From UBA4923 sp964486135 (GTDB lineage Bacteria > Bacillota > Clostridia > Saccharofermentanales > DTU023), in the NCBI GenBank assembly GCA_964486135.1, contig CAZAKT010000002.1:22085-86084 (forward strand): DNA of 64,000 nucleotides, read 5' to 3'. Shown here piece by piece: positions 8,355 through 17,268 of this stretch; within the stretch, counting starts at the first letter, position 1, and each line of letters starts with the position of its first letter. The notes beneath the pieces are model-generated. The model was not told the DNA's origin and searched no databases. It saw only the letters and a program-made list of their open reading frames with translations. The translations under genes were made by a program, and so were the position numbers.

Positions 8355-8581
8355 GCCTGGTTGTCAGGGACACCGGCCGGCGGAGGTACAAAGGGCAGGG
8401 ACCAGTCCAGTTCCTGGTTGCAGTAGACACAGCGTTTGATCGATTGGACAGGAACGTAGCTGATCAATTTATGGCAACGCGGGCAAAGATAGGCATCGGA
8501 CGTGGACTCGTGGACAGAGTTCTTTCTCAGCGCCCCATACTTCATTCTTCGACGTACAACTGTTGTTTTTATCAAGTTCAT
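8351..8581 (-). CDS. small zinc-ribbon protein, function unknown
   Basis: 76 residues with one treble-clef/zinc-ribbon pair: CPRCHK and CVYCNQ about 17 residues apart. The N-terminus is basic and the C-terminus Pro-rich (LPFVPPPAGVP). ATG at 8581 has GGGAGGTCAATAGTCA upstream, a clear ribosome site, which argues that the gene is real despite its size. It converges on the C26 hydrolase with a 4-nt overlap. I do not recognise the family; a nucleic-acid- or protein-binding accessory role is only a guess from the zinc ribbon. Confidence 0.7.
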   Translation of the reverse strand: MNLIKTTVVRRRMKYGALRKNSVHESTSDAYLCPRCHKLISYVPVQSIKRCVYCNQELDWSLPFVPPPAGVPDNQA

Positions 8582-8690
8582 TGACTATTGACCTCCCTGA
8601 CATTATAGCATAGGCGGTCTTGGCCAGCTTTCAGCCGACCCTTGTGGCCGGGCGGAAGTGCCTGCCATAGCAGTCTTTTAAAAGCCGGGG

Positions 8691-10049
8691 TCAGATATTG
8701 AGCAGGGAGACGGCGATGCCAAAGTAGACGATCAGGGCGACCGCGTCCACCACGGTTGTAATCAGGGGGGCGGCCATGATGGCCGGGTCTATCTTAAGCT
8801 TCTTGGCGATCAGGGGCAGGATACCCCCGATGATGGCAGCCATGAAGACCGTCGCCAGCATGGCCAGGGCCAGGATCAGGGCGGTGATGGGATCCTTGTA
8901 GAGGAGGTAGACGCGGAGGAAGTTGAAGACGCTCAAGACGGCACCTATGAGGAGGCTGGTTGCCGACTCTTTCAGGATGACCCGGAAAATATCATTGAAT
9001 CTGACTTCACCCAGGGTCATGCCCCGGATCATGAGGGTGCTTGACTGGGCTCCGACATTTCCCCCCGTATCGGTGAGCATAGGGATAAAGGATACCAGGA
9101 GGGGGAAGGCCAGGAAGGCAGCCTCATTTTTTTGCAGGATGATGCCGTTGATTGTCCCCGAAACCATGAGGATGAAGAGCCAGGTGATCCGGTGGAGGCC
9201 GTGCTTCCAGAAACTGGTCTTAAGGTAGGGTCTCTCCGAGGGAAGGATCAGGGCCATACGCTCAAAGTCCTCAGTCGTCTCATCCCGCATGACATCAACC
9301 GCGTCATCGATGGTGACGATTCCAACCAGCCGGTTTTCCTGGTCGACGACCGGGATGGCGAGGAAATCGTACTTGTGGAAGAGTTGGACCGCTTCCTCCC
9401 GGTCCATGGTGGTCTGGACGCTTATGACCTCGGTCTCCATGATGTCGCCGATCCTGTCCTTGTCGTCAGCCAGCAGGATGGCCCTGACTGAGATGACACC
9501 CTCCAGAAAGCGTCGGTCATCCGTAACGTAACAGGTATAGATGGTCTCCCGATCCTCGCCGAAGGTCCTCAGATGCGTGATCGCCTGGGCGACCGTCATA
9601 TCCTGTTTCAAGCGGGTATATTCGGCAGTCATGATACTGCCGGCTGAATCCTCCGGGTACTGGAGGTAGCGATTGATGACCCGTCGTTTTTCGGGGTTGG
9701 TCAGGCGGAGGATATGGCTGACCAGGTTGGCAGGCATCTCCTCAAGGAAATCAACCGCGTCATCGACGAAAAGCTGGTCCAGCATGTGGGTCGTTTCCTC
9801 ATCCGTAAAGGCCTCCGCGACCCGCCTTTGCGTTTCGGGCTCCAGGTGGGCGAAGACTTCCGCGCAGGTTTCCTTGGGCAACATGCGGAAGATAAAGGCC
9901 GTCTGGTCGAAGGGGAGGGTTTCCATAAAAAGGGCGACATCGACTTCGTTGTCAGCCCGAAGTTCGCTCACCAGGCCGGCATAGTTGCGCTCGTCCAATA
10001 AGCTGTTCAAATGATCGATATAGAGTTCTTCGTTCATTTTTTCGCTCAT
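8691..10049 (-). CDS. mgtE: MgtE-type magnesium transporter
   Basis: 452 residues with the full MgtE architecture. A cytosolic N domain of helical repeats (residues 1-130) is followed by two CBS domains (about 135-255; SIMTAEYTRLKQDMTV and IPVVDQENRLVGIVTIDDA). A five-helix membrane domain (about 280-452) carries the pore signature TDTGGNVGAQSS and the later IMAAPLITTVVDA segment. It forms a homodimeric Mg2+ channel gated by cytosolic Mg2+ through the N and CBS domains. ATG 10049 follows a GGGAGGTTGGGCTC ribosome site. It lies downstream of ridA on the same strand but is separated from it by a strong terminator, so it probably has its own promoter. Confidence 0.96.
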   Translation of the reverse strand: MSEKMNEELYIDHLNSLLDERNYAGLVSELRADNEVDVALFMETLPFDQTAFIFRMLPKETCAEVFAHLEPETQRRVAEAFTDEETTHMLDQLFVDDAVDFLEEMPANLVSHILRLTNPEKRRVINRYLQYPEDSAGSIMTAEYTRLKQDMTVAQAITHLRTFGEDRETIYTCYVTDDRRFLEGVISVRAILLADDKDRIGDIMETEVISVQTTMDREEAVQLFHKYDFLAIPVVDQENRLVGIVTIDDAVDVMRDETTEDFERMALILPSERPYLKTSFWKHGLHRITWLFILMVSGTINGIILQKNEAAFLAFPLLVSFIPMLTDTGGNVGAQSSTLMIRGMTLGEVRFNDIFRVILKESATSLLIGAVLSVFNFLRVYLLYKDPITALILALAMLATVFMAAIIGGILPLIAKKLKIDPAIMAAPLITTVVDAVALIVYFGIAVSLLNI

Positions 10050-10070
10050 GAGCCCAACCTCCCTGTCCTA

Positions 10071-10108
10071 AAAAAAAGTCTGTCGCGGGCGGGCCGGCGA
10101 CAGACTTT
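10071..10108 (-). terminator. intrinsic terminator after ridA
   Basis: 12-bp perfect stem AAAGTCTGTCGC (10075-10086) with 10097-10108, followed on the minus strand by an uninterrupted T run (A7 at 10071-10077 on plus). Classic rho-independent terminator separating ridA from mgtE. Confidence 0.9.
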
Positions 10109-10131
10109 CCTCTACAAGCTTGTCATCCGGC

Positions 10132-10512
10132 CTATACCATCTGCGCGATGCATTCTATCTCCACCTTGGCGCCGCCGGGTAACTCCTTTACCGCAAAGCA
10201 GGCACGGGCGGGGTAGGGACTTGGGAAATAGGCCCCGTATATTTTATTGACGCAATCAAAGTCAGCCATGTCGGTCAGGAGGACCGTGGTCTTCAGGACG
10301 GACTCTGGTCCGCAGCCCGCTTCCTTCAGGAGGGTGTCCAGATTGGCCAGGGCCAGCCTGGCTTGTTCCTCCACGCTGTCGGGCATGAGGCCGGTCCCGG
10401 CGTCGATCCCCAGCTGTCCGGAGACAAAGAGCAGGCCATTGGCGGCGACAGCGGGTGAGTAGGGGCCGACCGCCTTGGGGATACGATCGGACTGGATATC
10501 AATTTTCGTCAT
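10132..10512 (-). CDS. ridA: RidA-family enamine/imine deaminase
   Basis: 126 residues from ATG 10512, preceded by AGGTGG at proper spacing; an in-frame GTG three codons upstream overlaps that ribosome site and is less likely. Family landmarks are AVGPYSPAV near the N-terminus, LFVSGQLGID, and the C-terminal stretch YPARACFAVKELPGGAKVEIE with the conserved Arg that binds the carboxylate. RidA hydrolyses reactive 2-aminoacrylate and related enamines released by PLP enzymes such as threonine dehydratase and protects other PLP enzymes. This is consistent with the many PLP enzymes nearby (thrC, tnaA, class V aminotransferase). It sits downstream of lpdA on the same strand. Confidence 0.95.
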   Translation of the reverse strand: MTKIDIQSDRIPKAVGPYSPAVAANGLLFVSGQLGIDAGTGLMPDSVEEQARLALANLDTLLKEAGCGPESVLKTTVLLTDMADFDCVNKIYGAYFPSPYPARACFAVKELPGGAKVEIECIAQMV

Positions 10513-10570
10513 AGCAACCACCTAAATATAGATAAATACCACAATCAATTTTACCACAGGCCGAAGGCCC

Positions 10571-11932
10571 TCACCTTATCTGGAAGAGGGCTTCGCGGAC
10601 GATCTCACAGACTGTGGGGTGGGGGAATACCGTTCGTTTCATCTCTTCCAGGCTCATGGCCTGCTCGATCATAATCCCGAAGGCCAGGATCATTTCCGAG
10701 GCGTAGGGGGTGAGCAGGTGGCAGCCCAGAAGTTGCTTTGTCTCCTTGTCAAGGAAAAGGCGGCAAAGGCCCGTCCCGCGTTCAGTCTCCGCCTGGTAAC
10801 GTCCCGACCAGCCCATGGGCAGCTCCAGCTCCAGGTAGGCCCGGCCTTCCTTATCCAGTTCCTCCCGGGTCTTGCCGACACTGGCGGCCTCGGGATCGGT
10901 GTAGATGACGGAGGGCATAGCCCGGTTGGACATACGGTCAGGCAGCCCCAGGATGTGGTTGACCGCGACCTCGCCTTCCCTGCTGGCGGCATGGGCCAGC
11001 ATGTAGCCGCCCGTGACATCACCGATGGCATAAAGGCCGGGGCAGGTCGTCTCCATATGGTCATTGACAGGGATGGCCCCACGCTCCAGCTCCACTGGCA
11101 GGTTCTCAAGCCCATAGCCCTTGGTGACCGGCCTCCGACCGCAGGAAAGGAGTACGAGATCCCCCTTGGCCACCTCTTCCTCCCCCTCTTTCGTGAAGAA
11201 AACGGCGCCGCCGTCGACCCGGGTCACGGTCGCGGAGAGGTGGAAAACCAGGCCGAGTTTTTCATAAACGGCCTGGAGCTTCTCGCCAATAAGGGGGTCA
11301 ATGTTGCCCGCGATATGATCCAGCATTTCAATGACGGTTACCTTGGATCCGACCGCCTGGAAATAACAGGCCATTTCCAGGCCGATAACCCCTCCGCCGA
11401 TGACGATCAGGCTTTCGGGAATACTTTCCAGATCCAGGATTTCCCGGTTGGTGACCACGCTTTCCCCCAGGGATTCCCGGATTCCGGGAAGGGGGAGGAT
11501 GACAGGTTCAGAACCGGTGGCCAGGATCAGCTTTTTGCCTTCATAAAGTTGGCCATCGGCCTCGACACAGAAGCTGTCCCCTTTTTTCGGCTGGATGACG
11601 GCCTGGGCCCCGATCAGTTCGACACCGGCTTCGGCCATCTGGTTCTTGACGCCGGCAACCAACCTTCTGACGACCTTCTTCTTGCGTTTGATAACGGCCG
11701 CCTGGTCGTAGGTCACCGTCTCCGCCTTCACCCCGAAGGCCGCGCTGTCGACGGCGTGCCGGTAAAGTTTGGCTGAATTGAGCAGGGCCTTGGAGGGGAT
11801 GCAACCCTCGTTCAGGCAAACACCACCCAGCTTGTCTTTTTCAAACAGGGCGACCGAGAGACCGGCCCTGCCGGCGCGCTCAGCGGCCACATAACCGCCC
11901 GGTCCGCCACCAATGATGATGAGATCGTACAT
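10571..11932 (-). CDS. lpdA: dihydrolipoyl dehydrogenase (E3)
   Basis: 453 residues. FAD-binding GGGPGGYVAA (residues 8-17), redox-active disulfide GGVCLNEGCIPSK, NAD+-binding IGGGVIGLEMA, second FAD motif GLYAIGDVTGG, and the interface His of the HPT motif near the C-terminus (HPTVCEIV in place of the commoner HPTLSE). It reoxidises dihydrolipoyl groups of 2-oxoacid dehydrogenase or glycine-cleavage complexes with NAD+. No E1/E2 or gcv genes are adjacent, so it is a standalone E3; lplA at 22 kb is the matching lipoate-attachment enzyme. It has no N-terminal lipoyl domain. A TGCTATAGT extended -10 lies at 11974-11981, about 40 nt before ATG 11932. Confidence 0.95.
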   Translation of the reverse strand: MYDLIIIGGGPGGYVAAERAGRAGLSVALFEKDKLGGVCLNEGCIPSKALLNSAKLYRHAVDSAAFGVKAETVTYDQAAVIKRKKKVVRRLVAGVKNQMAEAGVELIGAQAVIQPKKGDSFCVEADGQLYEGKKLILATGSEPVILPLPGIRESLGESVVTNREILDLESIPESLIVIGGGVIGLEMACYFQAVGSKVTVIEMLDHIAGNIDPLIGEKLQAVYEKLGLVFHLSATVTRVDGGAVFFTKEGEEEVAKGDLVLLSCGRRPVTKGYGLENLPVELERGAIPVNDHMETTCPGLYAIGDVTGGYMLAHAASREGEVAVNHILGLPDRMSNRAMPSVIYTDPEAASVGKTREELDKEGRAYLELELPMGWSGRYQAETERGTGLCRLFLDKETKQLLGCHLLTPYASEMILAFGIMIEQAMSLEEMKRTVFPHPTVCEIVREALFQIR

Positions 11933-11992
11933 AGATTATTGCTCCTTCGCGTCAAGCTTTTTTGTCCTGAATTACTATAGCAGACAGGGAAT

Positions 11993-12024
11993 AAAAAAAG
12001 CCCGCCGTTTGGATAGCGGCGGGC
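11993..12024 (-). terminator. intrinsic terminator of the nucleoside transporter operon
   Basis: 8-bp G/C stem GCCCGCCG (12000-12007) with 12017-12024, followed on the minus strand by seven T residues (11993-11999). Lies 21 nt after the last permease gene and upstream of the lpdA promoter. Confidence 0.85.
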
Positions 12025-12044
12025 GTCAAAGGGGCCGGGTAAGG

Positions 12045-13019
12045 TCAGCGTTCCTCGCGGAAATAGTTCAAGCCGGTTCCGGCCGGTTGGGCATGCTCCT
12101 TGATCTGCATCATGCTGGTGATGATCAGGACGATGATGGTGGCGATGAAGGGGAACATGCGATAGATGGGGATGGGCAGTCCCTTGATGGGGATGTACAT
12201 GTACATGACACTCAAGCCACCGAAGATGATGGAGCAGTAGATGGCACGCAAGGGGTTCCAGGTGGCGAAAATGACGAGGGCGATAGCCAGCCAGCCATAG
12301 CCGCTGATGCAGTCCTGGACCCAGATGCCCTTCTGGTCCACCATGGACATGTACATGCCGCCCAGTCCGCAGAGGCCGCCTCCCCCAAGGGCCGCCAGGT
12401 AACGGTAGCGGGTGACATTGATGCCCGCGCTATCCGCAGTCGCGGGGCTTTCCCCCACGGCCCGAAGGGAGAGTCCCTTCCGGGTCCGGTTCAGGAACCA
12501 ACCCAGGAAGAAGGCGGTCACCAGGGCCAGGTAGACCAGCCAGTTGTACTTGAAGAATATGGTCCCTATCACAGGGATTTCCGCCAATTTCCCGAAATTG
12601 ATCCGTGAGTACATGGCCTTGGTCTGATCATTGACCGTCACGTAGCCGCCGGCCTTATGGCCCAGGACTTCACCGAAGAACTTGCCGAAGCCCGTACCGA
12701 AAATTGCCAGTGTCAGGCCGGTCACATTCTGGTTTGCCCGAAGCGAGACGGTCAGCACGGCATAGATGAGGCCGCCCAGGGCCCCACAGAGGAAGGCAAA
12801 GAGGAAGGCGAAGACGGCTGCCAGAAGACCTCCCTGGCCGAACCAGTGCTCCACATACCAGGCGCCGGCCAGGCCGGCCACCGCCCCCATATACATGAGA
12901 CCCTCGACCCCCAGGTTGAGGCTGCCGGATTTTTCCGTCAGTATCTCGCCACAGGTGGCAAAGAGGAGCGGGGTCCCGGCCAGGATGGCCGCGTTCAAAA
13001 GATTGATCACACTTGTCAT
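12045..13019 (-). CDS. BMP-type nucleoside ABC transporter permease 2 (NupQ-like)
   Basis: 324-residue integral membrane protein with about eight to ten helices, of the BPD_transp_2 family. The family segment EILTEKSGSLNLGVEGLM is at residues 26-43 and the EAA-like coupling loop is LSLRAVGESPATADSAG (about 185-200). With its partner permease it forms the membrane channel of a simple-sugar/nucleoside importer. The start overlaps the stop of the upstream permease by 4 nt (ATGA arrangement). It is the last gene of the operon, closed by a terminator. Confidence 0.92.
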   Translation of the reverse strand: MTSVINLLNAAILAGTPLLFATCGEILTEKSGSLNLGVEGLMYMGAVAGLAGAWYVEHWFGQGGLLAAVFAFLFAFLCGALGGLIYAVLTVSLRANQNVTGLTLAIFGTGFGKFFGEVLGHKAGGYVTVNDQTKAMYSRINFGKLAEIPVIGTIFFKYNWLVYLALVTAFFLGWFLNRTRKGLSLRAVGESPATADSAGINVTRYRYLAALGGGGLCGLGGMYMSMVDQKGIWVQDCISGYGWLAIALVIFATWNPLRAIYCSIIFGGLSVMYMYIPIKGLPIPIYRMFPFIATIIVLIITSMMQIKEHAQPAGTGLNYFREER

Positions 13020-14224
13020 GCCGTCACCTCCTCCAGCATTTCCTCGATCTGAGCCTTGCTGTGCCTGAAGACCAGACGGTACTCGATGAAGAGTTCACAG
13101 CCCAGCATGAAGAAGAGGATGATCCCGGTCAGAAGGTCAGCCGCTGACGCGGGGATCTTCATGGTTGACTGGATGGAGAGGGAGCCCTTTTTCAGCATGG
13201 CGATGAAGATGGAGACGGGGATCATAATAAAGGGATTCAACTTTGCCAGCCAGGCGACAATGATGGCTGTAAAGCCAACACCGCCGGCAGTGGTTTCCGT
13301 CAGGGTATAGTCGGCTCCGGCCACCTGGAAGTAGCCTGCCAGGCCACAGAGGGCACCGGAGATGATCAGGGTCCTGATTTGGATCCAACGGGTATTCATA
13401 CCGGCGTAGCGTGCCGTATTGAGTGAATCGCCGATGACGGAAATCTCGTAGCCGTGCTTGGTCTTCTTAAGGTAGAGATAGGCCAGGACGGCCAGGGCCA
13501 GGGCGAAGATCCAGCCGATGTGGACACCAAAGATCTTGGGCAGGACGATCGTTTCCAGGGAATCCTTGAAGTTGATGATCTTGGGGAAGGTCGTCTTGGG
13601 TGGCTTCCAGCCCTGCAACTGCTTGAGGTAGTTGATGTACTCAATGGCGATATAGTTCAACATAAGGGTGAAGAGGGTCTCATTGGTACCCCACTTGGTT
13701 TTGAAGAAGGCGGGCAGGAAACCGAAGAGGGCCCCGCCCGTGATGGCCGCCAGTACCAAGAGGATATGGAGGGGAATGAAGGCGATCTCGATCCCCCGGT
13801 TGACCACGGAGACGACGATGTGCGACATAAAGATGGCGCCGGCCAGGATCTGGCCTTCCCCTCCGATGTTCCAAAATCTCATCTTGAAGGCAAAGGCGAT
13901 GGCGATCCCGGCGATGAGCAGGGGAACCGCCAGGCGGAATGTCTCCGCCGCCGAAGTCTTGGTTCCGAAGGAGCCGGTAGCCATACTGATGTAGGCCGAT
14001 GCCGGGTTCTTGCCGATCAGGGCCAGCAGGAGGGCTCCCGCTAGGAGGGCCAGGAGGAAGCCGATGACGTAGATCAGGATCTTCTTCCGGGTCTTGACGG
14101 TTCCACGTTTGGTGATCCGGACAAAGGGTTCCTTGATCACGCAAAGGAGAGCCTCCTGACAAGGCGGGCAGCTTTCGGCCGATCCTTCTTGTCTGGCTTG
14201 GTCTTTGATTTCAGGATCTGTCAT
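13016..14224 (-). CDS. BMP-type nucleoside ABC transporter permease 1 (NupP-like)
   Basis: 402-residue membrane protein and heterodimer partner of the next permease. The cytosolic N-terminus (1-45) contains a CPPCQ pair and a basic stretch ending KTRKK before the first membrane helix; this leader is longer than usual and its role is unclear. The family motif AFKMRFWNIGGEGQILAGA and the coupling segment YEISVIGDSLNTARYAGMN are present. ATG 14224 overlaps the ATPase stop by 4 nt, so the three genes are translationally coupled. Confidence 0.92.
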   Translation of the reverse strand: MTDPEIKDQARQEGSAESCPPCQEALLCVIKEPFVRITKRGTVKTRKKILIYVIGFLLALLAGALLLALIGKNPASAYISMATGSFGTKTSAAETFRLAVPLLIAGIAIAFAFKMRFWNIGGEGQILAGAIFMSHIVVSVVNRGIEIAFIPLHILLVLAAITGGALFGFLPAFFKTKWGTNETLFTLMLNYIAIEYINYLKQLQGWKPPKTTFPKIINFKDSLETIVLPKIFGVHIGWIFALALAVLAYLYLKKTKHGYEISVIGDSLNTARYAGMNTRWIQIRTLIISGALCGLAGYFQVAGADYTLTETTAGGVGFTAIIVAWLAKLNPFIMIPVSIFIAMLKKGSLSIQSTMKIPASAADLLTGIILFFMLGCELFIEYRLVFRHSKAQIEEMLEEVTA

Positions 14225-15795
14225 ACGGCGGCAGCTCCTTCCGTTTCTTCAAGCTCGTGGCCGAGCATCATAAGTCCGATCGCCTGTTTAGTTGTTCTGC
14301 GGGGATCGACCACGCCCATGGCCCGCCCATCACTCAGGACCAGGAGACGGTCGGAAATTTCCATAAGGACATCGAGGTCCTCACCGATAAAGATGACGGC
14401 CACCCCTTTTTCCTTTTGCTCATTGAGCAGGCGGTAGATGGTATAGGAAGAGTTGATATCGAGGCCGCGCACAGGGTAGGCGGCGATCAGGAGCCTGGGG
14501 CTGGAATCGATCTCCCTGCCTACGAGCACCTTCTGGACGTTGCCACCCGAGAGTTTCCGGATGGGGGTGAAGACATCGGGTGTGACAATCTCCAGTTCCT
14601 CGACCAGCCTTTCGGCAACCTCCCTGGGTTTTTTCCGATCCACCAGAAAACTCTTGTTTTGCTTGTAGCTTTTCAGGAGGATGTTGTCGACCATATCAAG
14701 TGAGGGGACCAGGCCCATCCCCAATCTGTCCTCGGGGACAAAGGCCAGGGCTACCCCCTTTTTCGCGATTTCATTGGGTGACTTGCCGACCAGGTTCTCC
14801 TCAACTTCAAAACCGTTGACGAAGCTCTGGTAGAGAATAGCGCCTCCGGTGACCGGGTAGAGGCCGGTGATGGCCTCGCACAACTCCCTTTGGCCACTTC
14901 CGGTGATCCCGGCGATGCCCAGGATCTCCCCCCCGAAGGCCTCAAAGGATACATCTTCCAGGGCCCGGGTTTTCTCGGGGGTCAGGCAGGTCAGTGAAGT
15001 GATCCGGAGGACAGGTTTCTTGTCGCCGATGACGGGCCGGTCAATCTCAAGGGATACGGACCGGCCGACCATCATATCCGTCAAGGATTGGACGGTCGCG
15101 TCCTTGGTCTCAATCGTATCGATGTATTCGCCCTTCCTGAGGACCGTGACCCGGTCGGAAACTGCCAGGACCTCATTCAGCTTATGGGTGATGAGGATAA
15201 TGGATTTATTGTCCTCTTTCATAGCCCGCAGGACATCGAAGAGTTTTTCGGTCTCCTGGGGGGTCAGGACGGCGGTGGGCTCATCCAGGATCAGGATGTC
15301 CGCGCCGCGGTAGAGGGCCTTGACGATCTCGACGGTCTGTTTCTCCGAAATGGACATGTCGTAGACCTTCTTATTGGGTTCGATATTGAAGCCATAGCGG
15401 TCTCCGATTTCCTTGACATGTTTTGCCAGCGCCCGCCTGTTGATGGTGGTGCCGCCCGGCAGACCCAGGACAATATTCTCGGCCGCCGTGAAAACTTCAA
15501 CCAGCTTGTAGTGCTGATGCACCATACCGATATTAAGGGCAAAGGCATCCCTGGGCTCGCAAATCGCGACAGGATTACCATTTATACGGATTTCACCCAG
15601 ATCAGGGAAATAAATACCGGAGAGAACATTCATGAGAGTGGTCTTGCCGCTCCCGTTCTCCCCCAGCAGGGAGAGGATTTCACCTTTTCTCAGTTCGAGA
15701 TGAACGTCCTTAAGGGCCTCGACCTTGCCAAAACGTTTACAGACATGGGTCATCTCGACCACATTTTCGACGGCGGGTCTCTGCAAATCTTGCAT
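14221..15795 (-). CDS. BMP-type nucleoside ABC transporter, double ATPase (NupO-like)
   Basis: 524 residues from ATG 15795, which follows GGATGGAGGAAAACT; an upstream in-frame ATG at 15840 has no ribosome site. Two ABC modules in tandem. Module 1 has Walker A GENGSGKTT, a degenerate signature MSISEKQ and Walker B ILILDEPTA. Module 2 has a degenerate Walker A (GITGSGQRE), an intact LSGGNVQKV signature and LLIAAYPVRGLD in place of the usual QPTRGLD. This asymmetry is normal for RbsA/NupO-type sugar and nucleoside importers, where one composite site is catalytic. Cytoplasmic, docks on the two following permeases. Confidence 0.93.
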   Translation of the reverse strand: MQDLQRPAVENVVEMTHVCKRFGKVEALKDVHLELRKGEILSLLGENGSGKTTLMNVLSGIYFPDLGEIRINGNPVAICEPRDAFALNIGMVHQHYKLVEVFTAAENIVLGLPGGTTINRRALAKHVKEIGDRYGFNIEPNKKVYDMSISEKQTVEIVKALYRGADILILDEPTAVLTPQETEKLFDVLRAMKEDNKSIILITHKLNEVLAVSDRVTVLRKGEYIDTIETKDATVQSLTDMMVGRSVSLEIDRPVIGDKKPVLRITSLTCLTPEKTRALEDVSFEAFGGEILGIAGITGSGQRELCEAITGLYPVTGGAILYQSFVNGFEVEENLVGKSPNEIAKKGVALAFVPEDRLGMGLVPSLDMVDNILLKSYKQNKSFLVDRKKPREVAERLVEELEIVTPDVFTPIRKLSGGNVQKVLVGREIDSSPRLLIAAYPVRGLDINSSYTIYRLLNEQKEKGVAVIFIGEDLDVLMEISDRLLVLSDGRAMGVVDPRRTTKQAIGLMMLGHELEETEGAAAV

Positions 15796-15855
15796 AGTTT
15801 TCCTCCATCCGATACAGGGAACGCCTAACCGCTCATGCATCCGGATACTGAAAAC

Positions 15856-15957
15856 CGCCGCAATGCGAAAGCTCTGCGCGGCCTTATCCCAATAAAGCTG
15901 CGGTGATCACATTGCGGCGATTGTGTGCTCAGGGGGCGCGCTTTGACAGCGCGCCCC
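15856..15957 (-). promoter_or_regulatory. structured bmpA–ATPase intercistronic region (two inverted repeats)
   Basis: The 187-nt spacer between bmpA and the ATPase gene holds two perfect inverted repeats. One is a tight hairpin AGCGCGCCCC (15948-15957) with 15933-15942, loop 5 nt, immediately after the bmpA stop and without a T run. The other is a long-range 10-bp pair CGCCGCAATG (15856-15865) with 15910-15919. Hairpins here commonly protect the binding-protein mRNA and let it be made in excess over the membrane components; that role is inferred. Confidence 0.55.
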
Positions 15958-15982
15958 TTCAATTAACTCTTTGAGCCGATAC

Positions 15983-17116
15983 TTATTCACCGAAGAATTC
16001 GATGCCTTCAAGGATGTGCTCCCAGGCAGGTGAAGAGGCGGGCTCGATGTAGGTCTCACCTTCCTTGACAACGACTTCACCGTCACTGTTGGTCAGGGGG
16101 CCTGTGAAGACATCCCAGTCACCGGACAGGATCTTGGCGCGGGCTTCCTCGATCGCCTCGGCGGTACCCTCGGCGACGAGGGCCTCATTCAGGCGGGAGA
16201 TATCGACTGCGCCTTCAGCCAGACCTTCACCCCAGTCCTTGGGGATGGGCTTGCCGTCGACATAGTTGCTGACCGCCAGGACCAGGTAACGGGACCAGTC
16301 CCAAACGGCGGAGGTCAGGGTCGCGTTGGGCGCGGCATCGATCATGTCGGAGTTATAGCCGACATGGAAGACACCCTCAGCCTCGGCGGCCGTCGCTGGC
16401 GCGGTGGAGTCACAGTGCTGGCCGATCACGTCACAGCCTGCCTCGATCAGGGCCTTGGCGGCCTGGGCTTCGGCGGGCGGATCGTTCCAGGAGTTGGTGT
16501 TCATAACCAGCATTTTGACGTCGGGGTTGACGCTCTTGGCGCCGAGGTAGAAGCCGGTGAAGCCTTGGATACACTCAGCGAAGGGGTAGGCGTTGACATA
16601 ACCCAGCAGATTCTTTTCCGTCTTCAGGCCGGCGGCGATGCCGGACAGGTAACGGGCCTGGTAGATCTTGCCAAAATAGTTGTGGGCGTTATCCATATCG
16701 CTCTGGGCGCACTGGTAGCCGGAGGCGTGACAGAATTCCACGTCGGGATTGTCCGCCGCGACTTCCATAACATAGTTTTCAAAACCGAAGCTGGTCGCGA
16801 AAATGATATGGCAGCCCTGCTCGACGAGTTCTCTCAGCGCGGCTTCACATTCAGCGTCTTCGGGTGTATTGAACTTGTTGACGATCTGGTCATCCTTCAA
16901 CCCGAGCTCTTTTTGCATTTTCTGGGTCCCCAGGTCGTGGTTGTAGGTATAGCCCATGTCGCTGGGGTCCGTGATGTGGACAAAGCCGAGCTTGATGTTT
17001 TCGAGCGTAACGCCGTCATCAGCTGGGGGCTTTTCCTCCTTTTTGTCGCACGCCACCAGTGTCACCACAAACGCGACGCACAACAAGATTACAATCAGTT
17101 TTTTGAAATGTTGCAT
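15983..17116 (-). CDS. bmpA: BMP-family nucleoside-binding lipoprotein
   Basis: 377 residues from ATG 17116, preceded by TTTGGAGGAAAAGGCT; a GTG/ATG five codons upstream overlaps this ribosome site. Signal peptide with lipobox LVAC (Cys23), then a basic/acidic tether and a Bmp (PnrA-like) domain: GFVHITDPSDMGYTYNHDLG, IIFATSFGFENYVMEVA, CDVIGQHCDS and the C-terminal SGDWDVFTGPL. Family members capture purine nucleosides outside the membrane. First gene of a four-gene minus-strand operon (binding protein, double ATPase, two permeases). The Cys count is unusually high in the mature part, possibly reflecting an anaerobic lifestyle. Confidence 0.95.
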   Translation of the reverse strand: MQHFKKLIVILLCVAFVVTLVACDKKEEKPPADDGVTLENIKLGFVHITDPSDMGYTYNHDLGTQKMQKELGLKDDQIVNKFNTPEDAECEAALRELVEQGCHIIFATSFGFENYVMEVAADNPDVEFCHASGYQCAQSDMDNAHNYFGKIYQARYLSGIAAGLKTEKNLLGYVNAYPFAECIQGFTGFYLGAKSVNPDVKMLVMNTNSWNDPPAEAQAAKALIEAGCDVIGQHCDSTAPATAAEAEGVFHVGYNSDMIDAAPNATLTSAVWDWSRYLVLAVSNYVDGKPIPKDWGEGLAEGAVDISRLNEALVAEGTAEAIEEARAKILSGDWDVFTGPLTNSDGEVVVKEGETYIEPASSPAWEHILEGIEFFGE

Positions 17117-17167
17117 AGCCTTTTCCTCCAAAAGGGTTATTGTATTGGTTATGATAGCATAGTTTCC

Positions 17168-17203
17168 GGCCGACCAAAAGCTGATTCAACCAAGCTTTCG
17201 GCC
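17168..17203. promoter_or_regulatory. interrupted inverted repeat between divergent bmpA and thrC
   Basis: GGCCGA (17168-17173) pairs with TCGGCC (17198-17203) and AAGCT (17078+100, i.e. 17178-17182) with AGCTT (17193-17197), leaving a 4-nt bulge and a 10-nt loop. It sits in the 152-bp divergent region between two start codons, so it may be an operator or an RNA leader hairpin of either gene. I do not recognise a purine riboswitch core here. Confidence 0.3.
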
Positions 17204-17268
17204 TGTATATGATAAACTGGGAACTGGGAATCGGCCCCTTTTTATTCATTTGCAAGGAGACATCTTCA

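Noticed and set aside
15841..17268. Purine riboswitch controlling the bmp nucleoside transporter
   Set aside because: Neither the bmpA upstream region nor the intercistronic spacer contains the conserved three-way-junction core; only simple inverted repeats are present.
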